The translations under genes and the position numbers were made by a program. This document shows, piece by piece, positions 37,033-46,386 of a DNA stretch of 64,000 nucleotides (position 1 is the stretch's first letter; the number at the start of each line of letters is the position of its first letter). A model generated the notes under the pieces. It was not told where the DNA came from, did not search any database, and saw only the letters and a program-made list of their open reading frames with translations. The DNA comes from Gammaproteobacteria bacterium (GTDB taxonomy: Bacteria > Pseudomonadota > Gammaproteobacteria > Eutrophobiales > Eutrophobiaceae), in the NCBI GenBank assembly GCA_022826885.1, contig JAJDUB010000070.1:1-64000 (forward strand), written 5' to 3'.

Positions 37033-37521
37033 ATGGCAGAGGAACAGGAAAACCTACAGGCGGCAACTGAAGGAAACGGCCAGCGCGGCCAGTTCGAAAT
37101 CCGGAAGATCTACGTGAAGAACGTCTCACTGGAAACGCCGAATTCCCCGCAGATTTTCCGGGAGCAGTGGAAACCTTCCGTACACATGGATATAGCAAAC
37201 TCGGCGGACGAACTGGGGGAAAACCTGTATGACATAACCCTGTCGGTTACCGCCACGGTAAGCCATGAAGACAAGACCATATACCTGGCGGAGGTGCAAC
37301 AGGCCGGTATTTTCCTCATGGCCGATTTCCCCCGGGAGGTCCTCGGACGCATGGTGGCTACCGTGTGTCCCAACATCCTTTTTCCATTCGTGCGGGAAAT
37401 GATATCCGACCTGGTCACCCGCGCCGGATTCCCGCAACTGCTGCTGGCGCCGGTGAATTTCGATGCGCTGTACCTGCAGCACCGCCAGAAACGCGCCGCA
37501 GAGAGGGAACAACAGCATTGA
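37033..37521 (+). CDS. secB: Protein-export chaperone SecB
   Basis: This 162-residue cytoplasmic tetrameric chaperone delivers preproteins to SecA. It has the conserved FEIRKIYVKNVSLETPNSP segment and NILFPFVREMISDLVTRAGF near the C terminus. The start is the ATG at 37033, behind an AGGAGA site. It ends by overlapping the gpsA start (TTGA). Confidence 0.96.
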   Translation: MAEEQENLQAATEGNGQRGQFEIRKIYVKNVSLETPNSPQIFREQWKPSVHMDIANSADELGENLYDITLSVTATVSHEDKTIYLAEVQQAGIFLMADFPREVLGRMVATVCPNILFPFVREMISDLVTRAGFPQLLLAPVNFDALYLQHRQKRAAEREQQH

Positions 37522-38537
37522 GTGAAATGCGGGTTTGCCCGGTAATGGTTGTCGGCGCGGGCTCCTGGGGCACTGCCCTGGCCCTGGTGCTGTCGCGCAA
37601 CGGGCATCCGACCTTCCTGTGGGACTGTCTCGACTCGCACCTGGACAGGCTGATGGAGGAAGGGTGCAACAACCACCATCTCCCCGGGCATGCATTCCCC
37701 GACAAGCTGACGGTCGTGCGCCGTTTTACGCCTTTGCCTGCCGGAGTAAGACATGTATTGCTCACGACCCCCTGCGCCGGATTGGCGGACGTGCTGCGGG
37801 AACTGCAAACACTGCCCGACCGGGATTTCAATATCTGCCTGGCGTGCAAGGGCATCGAACCGAACACCCTGACGCTTAACCACCTGCTGGTAGAGCAATA
37901 CCTGCCCGGAGTGCCTGTTGCGGTATTATCCGGACCGTCGTTCGCGCGGGAAGTGGCCGAGGGGCTGCCCACTGCGGTTACCATCGCATCGCAGGACCCG
38001 GACGTCGCCGCCGGGTTTTCCGCACTGTTTCACTGCGAAGTATTCAGGACGTATACCCATGACGATGTTGTCGGCGTGCAGGTCGGTGGCGCGGTGAAGA
38101 ACGTTATGGCAATCGCCGCCGGCATTTCCGACGGCCTGGGCTATGGCGCCAACACCCGTGCCGCATTGATGACCAGGGGGCTGGCCGAGATCATGCGCCT
38201 GGGGCAGGCACTGGGAGGACGCGTTGATACCTTTATGGGCCTGGCCGGGGTAGGCGACCTGGTGCTGACCTGCACCGATGATCAATCCCGCAACCGGCGC
38301 TTTGGCCTGGCGCTATCCCGGGGCAGCGCCCCGGAACGGGCGCTGGCGGAAATCGGCCAGGCTGTTGAAGGAGTGCACACCACCCGTGTCGTCTGCGCGC
38401 TTGCCGGGAAGTACGGAGTTGATATGCCCATCAGCGAACAGGTCGGGAACGTCATCGACGGCAAGGTTACACCGCAGCAAGCGGTATATGAATTACTTGC
38501 ACGGGAACCGAAACCGGAAATGAGATCTCAGGGGTGA
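37518..38537 (+). CDS. gpsA: Glycerol-3-phosphate dehydrogenase (NAD(P)+)
   Basis: This 339-residue enzyme reduces dihydroxyacetone phosphate to sn-glycerol 3-phosphate for phospholipid synthesis. The Rossmann motif is VVGAGSWGTALALVLSRNG, and the catalytic Lys is in GGAVKNVMAIAAG. I place the start at TTG 37518, overlapping the secB stop; ATG 37527 is an alternative. The last residue and TGA lie in a family A repeat where GGGGTCAGAG has become GGGGTGAGAG, so the repeat created the stop and the native tail may have been replaced. Confidence 0.94.
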   Translation: MSEMRVCPVMVVGAGSWGTALALVLSRNGHPTFLWDCLDSHLDRLMEEGCNNHHLPGHAFPDKLTVVRRFTPLPAGVRHVLLTTPCAGLADVLRELQTLPDRDFNICLACKGIEPNTLTLNHLLVEQYLPGVPVAVLSGPSFAREVAEGLPTAVTIASQDPDVAAGFSALFHCEVFRTYTHDDVVGVQVGGAVKNVMAIAAGISDGLGYGANTRAALMTRGLAEIMRLGQALGGRVDTFMGLAGVGDLVLTCTDDQSRNRRFGLALSRGSAPERALAEIGQAVEGVHTTRVVCALAGKYGVDMPISEQVGNVIDGKVTPQQAVYELLAREPKPEMRSQG

Positions 38538-38573
38538 GAGTAAAAATTCTTACGAATTTCTTACTCTGACCCC
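38531..38573 (+). repeat. Family A element providing the gpsA stop
   Basis: A 43-bp orientation F copy with a C-to-G change in the left arm (GGGGTGAGAG). This change creates the TGA that ends gpsA. It lies in the convergent gap before the ABC permease stop. Confidence 0.9.
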
Positions 38574-38582
38574 ATTGATCTA

Positions 38583-39404
38583 TCATTCCGTTTTTTTCGG
38601 AGGGCGTTGGAGTAGTTCTACTGCAATGAGCAACAGTACGGCGATCAGTATCAGGAAAGTCGCCGCTGCCAGGATGGCCGGACTGATCTCTTCGCGTATG
38701 CCGGACCACATCTCCCTGGGAATAGTGCGCTGTTCGATGCCGCCCATGAACAGTACGACCACCACTTCGTCCAGCGACGCGGCAAATGCGAACAGTGCGC
38801 CGGAAATGACACCCGGGCTGATGATTGGCAACTGGACCCTGAAAAAGCTGCGCGCCGGCCCGGCTCCGAGGCTGGCCGCCGCCAGCAGCAGTTCGCGATT
38901 GAAACCGGCCATGGACGCAGTCACCGTGATCACCACGAACGGCGCGCCCAGCGCCGCGTGGGACAGGATCAGGGCGGCGTGGGTCTGGGTCAGGCTCAGG
39001 CTGGAATAGAAGAAGAACATGCCTGCCGCGCTGATGATGATAGGCACGATGAGAGGAGAAATCAGCAGCGCGGTGAGAGGCCGGCGCCAGGGCAGCGCCG
39101 GGCTAGACAGGCCCAGGGCAGCCAGCGTGCCCAGTACCGTCGCCAGCACCGTCGCCGACACGCCTATGATAAGGGAGTTCAGCGCCGCGTTTTGCCATTG
39201 TTCACCGAAAATCACCTGCTCATACCAACGCAGGGAATATGCGTCCGGGTCCAGTTCCAGCATGCCCCTGGTAAACGTAAAATAAGGTTCGGCGTTGAAG
39301 GACAGGGGGATGATCACCAGGATCGGCGCGATCAGGAACAGGAACGCCAGACCGCAGAACAGCCTGAGCGCCCATTGTCCCGGGTTAATCCGCATCAACT
39401 TCAT
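38583..39404 (-). CDS. PotC-like ABC transporter permease
   Basis: This 273-residue inner-membrane permease of the spermidine/putrescine family has about six TM helices and the EAA loop in LLLAAASLGAGPARSFFRVQLP. I start at ATG 39404, overlapping the stop of the preceding permease by 4 bases (ATGA). It forms a heterodimeric channel with that permease. The frame remains open upstream but without family similarity. Confidence 0.9.
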   Translation of the reverse strand: MKLMRINPGQWALRLFCGLAFLFLIAPILVIIPLSFNAEPYFTFTRGMLELDPDAYSLRWYEQVIFGEQWQNAALNSLIIGVSATVLATVLGTLAALGLSSPALPWRRPLTALLISPLIVPIIISAAGMFFFYSSLSLTQTHAALILSHAALGAPFVVITVTASMAGFNRELLLAAASLGAGPARSFFRVQLPIISPGVISGALFAFAASLDEVVVVLFMGGIEQRTIPREMWSGIREEISPAILAAATFLILIAVLLLIAVELLQRPPKKTE

Positions 39405-40585
39405 CCCAGCTTCATCCTGTCCAACCCCAGCACCCGGTCGTAGAGCAGGAACAACAGCAGCACCGCGACAAACAGGACACAGCCGAGCGCCGCGGCCAGG
39501 CCCCAGTTCAGCGAAGTCTGTATATGGTAGGCGATGAAGTTGGATATCAACTGGCCGCTCTGACCTCCCACCAGCGCCGGTGTGATGTAATAGCCTATGG
39601 CCAGGATGAAGACCAGCAGGCAACCGGCCCCCACGCCCGGCAGTGACTGCGGCAGGTAAACCCGGTAGAAAGCCCTGGGCCAGGAGGCTCCCAGCGACAT
39701 GGCGGCCTGCATCTGTACCGCGGGAATGCCGCGCATCACGGAATAAAGCGGCAGGATCATGAACGGCAGCAGCACATGCGTCATCGCTACCAGGGTCCCG
39801 GTCATGTTATGGATCATGGTCAGTCGCTGCTCGTCCGGTATGAGACCGAACCGTACCAGCAGGTCGTTGACCACACCTTGTTGCTGCAGCAGCACGATCC
39901 AGGACGTGGTGCGCACCAGCAGTGACGTCCAGAAAGGCACCAGCACCAGCACGAGCAGCAGGCGGCTCAGTCGCGGCGGCGAATGGGCGATCAGGTAAGC
40001 CACCGGGTAGCCGATTGCCAGGCACAGCAGTGTAATGGTCAGGCTGACCCGGATGGTCTTGATGAACAGGGCGGTATAGATGCGGCGTTCTTCCGGTTGG
40101 CGGACGATGCCGCCGTCACTGCCGAAGGTCAGGTCGACCGCGTTCAGGTAATACACAGGCGTGACCCGCGCGCCGGTGCGGGCCAGCGCCTGCCAGGTCG
40201 CCGGTTCTCCCCACGCCGCATTTATGGCCGGCAGGGTCTCGGACCAGGGGGGTCCTCCAGCGCGCTTCAAACCCCTGCCGGTGCGCATGACCGCACTGCG
40301 TAGTCCGGAGGTGTCCCGGTTCAGCCGGGTTGCGAGTTTGCCGATGGTCTTTTCTTCCCGCGCCCGCTCCAGTTCCCGCGCCGCCAGCGCGTAAACCTGC
40401 TCCGGCGGCAGGCCCGTACCGTCCCATTCCTCCAGCGCGGCAACGGTTTCGGGCATGATATCCGCAACCAGGGGATCGTACAGGCTGCGCATGAACATGC
40501 TGCCCAGGGGGGCGATAAACGTCACCAGGATGAACGCGGTCAGGGGCAGCGCCAGCATTATGGCGCCGGTGCGGGCCTTGGCCAT
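39401..40585 (-). CDS. PotB-like ABC transporter permease with large insertion
   Basis: This 394-residue permease is longer than usual PotB (about 285). The extra length is a periplasmic segment of about 130 residues between TM1 (IMLALPLTAFILVTFIAPL) and TM2 (near SLTITLLCLAIGYPVAYLI). The EAA loop is present in QAAMSLGASWPRAFYRVYLP. It partners with the downstream PotC-like permease. Such long forms occur in a subgroup of the family as I recall; what the insertion does is unknown. Confidence 0.9.
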   Translation of the reverse strand: MAKARTGAIMLALPLTAFILVTFIAPLGSMFMRSLYDPLVADIMPETVAALEEWDGTGLPPEQVYALAARELERAREEKTIGKLATRLNRDTSGLRSAVMRTGRGLKRAGGPPWSETLPAINAAWGEPATWQALARTGARVTPVYYLNAVDLTFGSDGGIVRQPEERRIYTALFIKTIRVSLTITLLCLAIGYPVAYLIAHSPPRLSRLLLVLVLVPFWTSLLVRTTSWIVLLQQQGVVNDLLVRFGLIPDEQRLTMIHNMTGTLVAMTHVLLPFMILPLYSVMRGIPAVQMQAAMSLGASWPRAFYRVYLPQSLPGVGAGCLLVFILAIGYYITPALVGGQSGQLISNFIAYHIQTSLNWGLAAALGCVLFVAVLLLFLLYDRVLGLDRMKLG

Positions 40586-40598
40586 TATTTTTTTGCCA

Positions 40599-41696
40599 CT
40601 ATTTAATCAGCCAGGCGGCAAAACGTTCGTTCATCTCGTCCTGGTTGTCTGCCCACCATTCGGGGTCTTCCAGGACTGCGTTGGCCATGTTCTGCGGCGC
40701 ATTGGGCAGGTGCGGTTCCATCTCGATGCCGGTTTCCTCGTGTTTGTCCACCAGCGCCAGGGATGAACGTCGCAAGGGACCATAGGAAATATATTTTGTC
40801 AGGTTGGCCAGGGACCGGGTGCTGGTAGCGAATGCGACAAACTGCCGTGCCAACTCCAGCTTGGGCGTGCCGGCGACAATGACCTGGTAGCCCGTGGCCA
40901 GAACCTGCCCGTCCCAGACGATGGTCAGCGGCTGTTTTTCCAGGGCCCAGGCATTGAAAATTCGCCCGTTGTAGGCGGTGCTCATGACAACCTCGCCGTC
41001 GGCCAGCATCTGTGGAGGCTGCGCGCCGGCTTCCCACCAGACGACCTTGTCCTTGATGATGTCCAGTTTGCGGAACGCGCGGGCAATGCCTTCCTCGCTT
41101 GACAGGGCTTCATAGACCTGGTCCGCCGGCACTCCGTCCGCCACCAGGGCGAATTCCAGGTTAGCGTTGGGCGTCCGCCGCATGCCCCGGCGTCCCGGAA
41201 ACTTCCCGAGGTCGAAGAAATCGGCCATGGTCGCAGGCTTCAGATCAGGGAAGAGCGTATCGTTATAGGCATATACCGTGCTGTAGATGAGGCTTTTTGC
41301 GCCGCAATCGACATCAAAGACGTCCAGGAAATCCTCCGTCGCCGGGGTGCCGTCCGGCGCCGCGGGGAGAGTTTCGTAATCGATTGTTTCCAGCAGTCCC
41401 TCATCACAACCCAGCAGCGTATCGCCTGCCTCCATATCGACCACGTCCCAGGTCACGTTGCCGGTTTCGGCCTGCGCCCTGACCTGGGCAAGGCCGCCGT
41501 TGTACTCATCCAGCTTGATTTGAATGCCGGTCTCCTCGACGAAGCGCTCATGGTATGCCTTGACGGAACTCCTGGCGTAGGAACCGCCCCAGGACACTAC
41601 GGTAATGAAATCGTCTTCCTGGGCGGCGGACGGGAAGGCCGCGATGACTGCAGCCAGGGCGGCAATGAGACGGGTTGATGCCTTGATTGTATTCAC
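40599..41696 (-). CDS. PotD-like extracellular solute-binding protein
   Basis: This 365-residue periplasmic protein has a signal peptide (LIAALAAVIAAFPSAAQE) and a type II binding-protein fold, starting with ITVVSWGGSYARSSVKAYHE. It captures substrate for the ABC transporter. Similarity is to the polyamine/putrescine class, but ligand residues could not be verified, so related cationic or amino-acid-like substrates are possible. It is 13 bases upstream of the PotB-like gene. Confidence 0.9.
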   Translation of the reverse strand: MNTIKASTRLIAALAAVIAAFPSAAQEDDFITVVSWGGSYARSSVKAYHERFVEETGIQIKLDEYNGGLAQVRAQAETGNVTWDVVDMEAGDTLLGCDEGLLETIDYETLPAAPDGTPATEDFLDVFDVDCGAKSLIYSTVYAYNDTLFPDLKPATMADFFDLGKFPGRRGMRRTPNANLEFALVADGVPADQVYEALSSEEGIARAFRKLDIIKDKVVWWEAGAQPPQMLADGEVVMSTAYNGRIFNAWALEKQPLTIVWDGQVLATGYQVIVAGTPKLELARQFVAFATSTRSLANLTKYISYGPLRRSSLALVDKHEETGIEMEPHLPNAPQNMANAVLEDPEWWADNQDEMNERFAAWLIK

Positions 41697-41726
41697 CTGG
41701 TTTTCTCCTCTGATTTTTTAATATAT

Positions 41727-41768
41727 GGGGTCAGAGTAAAAATTCTTCGAATTTCTTACTCTGACCCC
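41727..41768 (+). repeat. Family A palindromic element
   Basis: A 42-bp orientation F copy identical to that at 2055, inserted between the ATPase and binding-protein genes of the ABC operon. Confidence 0.92.
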
Positions 41769-41790
41769 GGGCTTTCGGTAAGTATATTCG

Positions 41791-42894
41791 TCATTCCGCC
41801 CTCCCGCCATCCAGCGCCCGGCAATCGGTGACCAGCCAGCCCAGCGTGACGGTATCCCCCGGCAGGATTCCCCCGTGTCCGATGATATTGGGGATCTTGA
41901 CGATAAACTGCGAATGCCCAAGGAGCGCGGCATGAATGCGCAGGTAATCGCCCATGAAAATAATATCTTCCACTTCAGCCTCAAAGCAATTGGGGTAGAG
42001 GTCCGGAGTCGGGTTCAGCGCCACTCTCTCCGGTCGGATGGTGAGACAGGTATGCGAATCATTTTCATTGACTGCCACGGGGAATGCCCGCACAGTTTGT
42101 CCGGCCACCTCCACCCGGCACTCGTCCGGGCTCCACTCGACTATCCGCCCCTCGACCTGGTTGTTCTCGCCGATGAAATTGGCCACGAACAGGCGTTGCG
42201 GTTCCTCATACAGGGCCTCCGGCGAGGCCACCTGGCAGATGCGCCCCTGGTCCATGACCGCGACCCGGTCCGATAATACCATGGCTTCGCCCTGGTCATG
42301 GGTCACGTAGATCATAGTCACATCCAGTCGCTGCTGAAGGTTCCTGATCTCGTACTGCATCTCTTCGCGCAGGCGCCGGTCCAGGGCGCCCAGGGGTTCA
42401 TCCATCAATATCAGGTCCGGCTCGAACACCAGGGCGCGGGCGATGGCGACCCGTTGCTGCTGGCCCCCGGACAGGTGCGCGGGGCGGCGCCCGGCAAAAT
42501 CCTGCAACTGCACCATGTCCAGGGCGCGCATGACGCTCCGTTCTATCTCATTACCGGCAATACGGCGCGCCTGCAGGGGAAACGCGAGGTTTTCGGCGAT
42601 CGTCATGTGGGGAAACAGGGCATAGTGCTGGAACACGACACCGATGTTCCTTTTCCATGGCTTCACCTGGTTGACGGGCCGGCCGTTCAACCAGATTTCG
42701 CCGCTGCTGGGTTCCTCGAAGCCGGCCAGCATCTTCAGGCAGGTGGTCTTGCCCGACCCGGACGGCCCGAGCAAGGTAACGAATTCGCCGCGCTTGACGC
42801 TCAGGCTGAAATCCATGACCGAAAACGTCCGCCCGTCGTAGCTCTTGCTGACCTCCGAGAATTTTACAAAAGCGTGGTTATTATTATCAGCCAT
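41791..42894 (-). CDS. PotA-like ABC transporter ATPase
   Basis: This 367-residue ATPase powers the polyamine-type transporter. It has Walker [10 protein letters not shown] (about residue 40), the signature [15 protein letters not shown], Walker [13 protein letters not shown], and a C-terminal TOBE domain (VRIEV-type segment [11 protein letters not shown]). The start is ATG 42894 ([19 protein letters not shown]); an upstream in-frame ATG at 42948 is unlikely. Gene order is ATPase, binding protein, permease, permease. Confidence 0.92.
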   Translation of the reverse strand: MADNNNHAFVKFSEVSKSYDGRTFSVMDFSLSVKRGEFVTLLGPSGSGKTTCLKMLAGFEEPSSGEIWLNGRPVNQVKPWKRNIGVVFQHYALFPHMTIAENLAFPLQARRIAGNEIERSVMRALDMVQLQDFAGRRPAHLSGGQQQRVAIARALVFEPDLILMDEPLGALDRRLREEMQYEIRNLQQRLDVTMIYVTHDQGEAMVLSDRVAVMDQGRICQVASPEALYEEPQRLFVANFIGENNQVEGRIVEWSPDECRVEVAGQTVRAFPVAVNENDSHTCLTIRPERVALNPTPDLYPNCFEAEVEDIIFMGDYLRIHAALLGHSQFIVKIPNIIGHGGILPGDTVTLGWLVTDCRALDGGRAE

Positions 42895-42992
42895 TGAGAC
42901 GGTAAATGAAAACGCCGGGATTTTTTCAATATACGGGTTAAAATACAAGCAATGAACAGGATTGGCCGGACATTATATACAATTCAAATTCC

Positions 42993-43931
42993 ATGTTAAA
43001 TTCCGGTAACCGTCTCGCCGTCGATTTCTGCGGTATGCGCTTCGACACGCCGCTGGTGCTGCTGTCCGGTTGCGTGGGGTTCGGTGAGGAATACACAAGG
43101 GTCAAGGGTTTCTCCAACCGGGATGCCGGCGCTGTCTGTCTCAAAGGAACGACGCTGGAGCCGCGTCTCGGCAACCCCGCGCACCGTATCGCAGAAACGT
43201 ACATGGGCATGCTGAACTCCATCGGGCTGCAAAACCCCGGCGCGCGCAAGGTGGTGGATGAATACCTGCCCGGACTGGATTTTTCCGAGACCCGGTTTAT
43301 CGCCAACGTGTGCGGGTCCACGATCGAGGAATACGCGGAGGTAACCCGTATCTTCCATGACTCGCCGATTGACGCCATAGAGATCAACATTTCCTGTCCC
43401 AACATCAAGGAGGGGGGCGTCAGCTTCGGCAATTACCCGGAGATGTCGGCGCAGGTCGTCGCGGCATGCCGGCGCGAGACCGACAAACCGCTCATTACCA
43501 AGCTCTCGCCGAACCAGACGGACATCGTGGAAAACGCGCGCCAATGCGTCGCTGCCGGCAGTGACGCCCTGGCGGTGATCAATACCATCACCGGTATGGC
43601 AGTCGACCTGGATACGCACACGCCAGTTATCGGAACCAACCAGGGCGGGCTCTCCGGTCCGGCCATCAAGCCCATCGCCCTGCTGAAGACCTGGCAGGTG
43701 TACCAGGTATGCAGGGAGAAGAACATACCGATAATAGGGCAGGGCGGCATCACCACGGCGAACGATGCCCTGGAATTTTTCCTTGCCGGCGCCAGCGCCA
43801 TAGGCATCGGCACCGCCCTGTTCTACGACCCGCTGGTGTGCAAAAAGATCAACGCCGGCATTGTGCAATACCTGGACGAACACGGCCTCGGCAATGTGAG
43901 CGAACTGGTTGGCGCCTTGAAAGTGTCGTAA
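42993..43931 (+). CDS. Dihydroorotate dehydrogenase, class 1-like
   Basis: This 312-residue FMN enzyme oxidises dihydroorotate to orotate. It has the active-site segment EINISCPNIKEGG, whose Cys replaces the Ser of class 2 enzymes and points to class 1B, and FMN-binding motifs in IPIIGQGGITTANDALEFFL. Class 1B normally works with PyrK, which is absent here, so partner or electron acceptor is unclear. It is divergent from the ABC operon. A dihydropyrimidine dehydrogenase-type paralogue is an alternative. Confidence 0.85.
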   Translation: MLNSGNRLAVDFCGMRFDTPLVLLSGCVGFGEEYTRVKGFSNRDAGAVCLKGTTLEPRLGNPAHRIAETYMGMLNSIGLQNPGARKVVDEYLPGLDFSETRFIANVCGSTIEEYAEVTRIFHDSPIDAIEINISCPNIKEGGVSFGNYPEMSAQVVAACRRETDKPLITKLSPNQTDIVENARQCVAAGSDALAVINTITGMAVDLDTHTPVIGTNQGGLSGPAIKPIALLKTWQVYQVCREKNIPIIGQGGITTANDALEFFLAGASAIGIGTALFYDPLVCKKINAGIVQYLDEHGLGNVSELVGALKVS

Positions 43932-43936
43932 TCCCC

Positions 43937-44245
43937 CTATTTTTCCAGGCGCCTTAGAAACACGCTCATCTCTTTTGCCGCCTGGATGTCGCCGCGCTTT
44001 TCAGCGACTGCCATACCCTGTCTGAACGCGTTGACTGCATCGGGATGTTTCCCGGCAGCGGCCAGCGTCCGGCCGTATATTTTCCAGGCGGCGGAGTAGT
44101 CAGGGTCCATCTCCACTGCCCGGGAGAGGTGCAGTTCGGCTTTTGTATAGTCCTTCTGTTGATACAGGAGGTTGCCCAGGGTGAAACGCAGCAGCGCGTT
44201 GTCCTGGCCCCGTTCCAGCATCGCCTCGAGTGTTGTTATGTCCAT
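43937..44245 (-). CDS. Small TPR protein
   Basis: This 102-residue protein consists of about two tetratricopeptide repeats (ALLRFTLGNLLYQQKDYTKA, then AELHLSRAVEMDPDYSAAW and a second partial unit) and has no signal peptide. TPRs mediate protein contacts; the partner is unknown. It lies 26 bases downstream of a methyltransferase gene on the same strand, and its end is 5 bases from the convergent dehydrogenase. Confidence 0.75.
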   Translation of the reverse strand: MDITTLEAMLERGQDNALLRFTLGNLLYQQKDYTKAELHLSRAVEMDPDYSAAWKIYGRTLAAAGKHPDAVNAFRQGMAVAEKRGDIQAAKEMSVFLRRLEK

Positions 44246-44271
44246 GGTGCCTGGAATACTTGTATCCTACT

Positions 44272-44850
44272 CTATCTTTTCTGCGCAACCAGCATTGCCT
44301 CGTTCCTGAACCCCTGGCCGGTATCACCCGTGGTTCCCTCCTCGTGGTAGTAGATGATGTGAAGGGATTGGAACAGGCGCAGCAGTTCATTGGCCTCAAG
44401 ACGGTATGCCGGGTTATTCGGACCGGTGTCGCCTGTTTTTTCCCGGATGAAGGTCTGGTAGAAAAGGAGTCCGTGTTTTCTCAGCGCGTCGCAGATTGCG
44501 GGTGCCAAGGATCTGTCCAGGAAACGGCTGACCACAATAATATTGAAGGTCTCCGGCTCCGGCGGTTGTATGCTGACATCCCGTTGTTGCGCAACCAGGG
44601 GCAATCCGTTGCGGCGCGCCCGGTCCGACAGGGCCTTTACCGCAACCGGGGAGATATCCCATGCGTGCGTGGCAAATCCCCGGGCGGCAAGGTAAAGTGC
44701 ATTGCCGCCGCGCCCGCAGGCCAGGTCCAGGGCATCGCCCTCAGCAGGTAGCAAATGGGAATGAGAAGAGAGTGCGCGGCAGGGTCCAGCAGGTTTTTCG
44801 TTGCCGTCTGTGTAAATTTGGTCCCATTTTGTCTGGTCTGTTTTGTTCAT
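44272..44850 (-). CDS. Class I SAM-dependent methyltransferase (TehB-like)
   Basis: This 192-residue protein has a methyltransferase fold with the SAM motif ALDLACGRGGNALYLAARG. Segments resemble TehB/thiopurine-type small methyltransferases. The start is ATG 44850 (MNKTDQTKWDQIY); an upstream ATG at 44868 overlaps the start of a family A repeat. The substrate is unknown. Confidence 0.82.
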   Translation of the reverse strand: MNKTDQTKWDQIYTDGNEKPAGPCRALSSHSHLLPAEGDALDLACGRGGNALYLAARGFATHAWDISPVAVKALSDRARRNGLPLVAQQRDVSIQPPEPETFNIIVVSRFLDRSLAPAICDALRKHGLLFYQTFIREKTGDTGPNNPAYRLEANELLRLFQSLHIIYYHEEGTTGDTGQGFRNEAMLVAQKR

Positions 44851-44868
44851 TGGTTGTCCGGGATACAT

Positions 44869-44910
44869 GGGGTCAGAGTAAAAAATCTTCGATTTTCTTA
44901 CTCTGACCCC
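44869..44910 (+). repeat. Family A palindromic element
   Basis: A 42-bp orientation F copy with core AAAAAATCTTCGATTTTC, between trkH and the methyltransferase gene. Confidence 0.9.
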
Positions 44911-44913
44911 GGA

Positions 44914-46365
44914 CTATCTGCGCCAGAAGGTGGGCGTCATCAATACCAGCAGGGTGAAGATTTCCAGCCGCCCCAGCAGCATGGCAAGGCAGAGCAGCCA
45001 TTTGGATACGTCGTTGATCCCGGTGTAATTGGCGCCGACCTCGCCCAGACCCGGCCCCAGGTTGTTGAGGCAGGCGGCCACAGCGGAAAATGCCGTGACC
45101 TGGTCCAGGCCGGTAGCCATGAGCAGGATCAGCAACAGCGCGAACACGGCCACGTAGGAGGCAAAGAAGCCCCATACCGCGTTGATAACGGATTCATCGA
45201 CCGGTTTGCCGGCCAGCTTGATCTGGATAATGGCATTGGGATGGACCAGGCGCCTGATCTCCCTCTTGCCCTGCTTGTACAGGAGCACCACGCGGATGAC
45301 TTTCAGCCCGCCGCCCGTGGAACCGGCGCAGCCGCCGATGAAACTGGCAAAGATCAGCAGGACCGGCAGGAATGTGGGCCAGTTCTGGTAGGTGGTAGTG
45401 GTAAAACCCGACGTCGTGGCGATGGATACGGACTGGAAGATACCATGACTGAATGTGTCCAGGGGGCCGTCATAAGTTTGTTTGACACTCAGGTAGATGC
45501 AGGTGATTACGCATAACCCGGCCAGTACGCCGACGAAGGCTTTTACTTCGGAGTCCCTGCGGTAAGTATTCAGGCTCATGGAACGCCAGCCGTAGAAATG
45601 CAGGGTGAAGTTGATGCCGGCAATCAGCATGAAGACCACGGCCACGGCGTTGATCAGCCCACTGTCGAAGTAGCCGATGCTCTGGTCGTGGGTGGAGAAG
45701 CCGCCGATGGAGACCGTGGAAAAACTGTGGCAGATTGCGTCGAACGGCGACATGCCCGCTATCCAGTACATGACCGCGCAGGCAATGGTCAGGGACAGGT
45801 AGATGTACCACAGCGCCTTGGCCGTCTCGGTGATCCTGGGCGCCAGCTTCGAGTCCTTTATCGGCCCCGGCGTTTCCGCGCGGTATAACTGCATTCCACC
45901 GATGCCGAGCATGGGCAGGATGGCAACCGCCAGGACGATGATCCCCATGCCGCCCAGCCACTGCAGTTCCTGGCGGTAGAACAGGATGGATTTCGGCAGG
46001 TGGTCGAGGCCGGTGATCACCGTGGCGCCGGTGGTGGTCAGGCCGGAAACGGATTCGAACAGCGAATCGGTAAATGACATATCGGGGAAAGACGCCAGCA
46101 GGAACGGCATGGCGCCGATCAGGCCCAGTCCCGCCCAGAACAAAACCACAACGATGAAACCGTCACGCAGGCGCAGCTCCTTGCTGACCTTGCGCACCGG
46201 CAGCCACAGGAAGGCGCCGATACTGAGTATAAGCATGAAGCACAGCATGAATGTCTTGACTGTCTTGTCTTCATACCACAGCGCAATACTTAATGGCGGC
46301 AGCATGGTGATACTGAACAGCATCAGCAGCAGCCCGAGGATTTTCTGGATGACGAGGAGTTGCAT
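44914..46365 (-). CDS. trkH: Trk potassium uptake channel subunit
   Basis: This 483-residue membrane protein has four pore-loop repeats, with selectivity-filter segments such as LTTTGATVITGLD, STVSIGGFSTHD and ATTSGFTTTTY. It forms the K+ pathway gated by TrkA, encoded just upstream with a 21-base gap. Length and topology match TrkH/TrkG. Confidence 0.94.
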   Translation of the reverse strand: MQLLVIQKILGLLLMLFSITMLPPLSIALWYEDKTVKTFMLCFMLILSIGAFLWLPVRKVSKELRLRDGFIVVVLFWAGLGLIGAMPFLLASFPDMSFTDSLFESVSGLTTTGATVITGLDHLPKSILFYRQELQWLGGMGIIVLAVAILPMLGIGGMQLYRAETPGPIKDSKLAPRITETAKALWYIYLSLTIACAVMYWIAGMSPFDAICHSFSTVSIGGFSTHDQSIGYFDSGLINAVAVVFMLIAGINFTLHFYGWRSMSLNTYRRDSEVKAFVGVLAGLCVITCIYLSVKQTYDGPLDTFSHGIFQSVSIATTSGFTTTTYQNWPTFLPVLLIFASFIGGCAGSTGGGLKVIRVVLLYKQGKREIRRLVHPNAIIQIKLAGKPVDESVINAVWGFFASYVAVFALLLILLMATGLDQVTAFSAVAACLNNLGPGLGEVGANYTGINDVSKWLLCLAMLLGRLEIFTLLVLMTPTFWRR

Positions 46366-46386
46366 GGCAGGAAAACCAGGCCTGGA

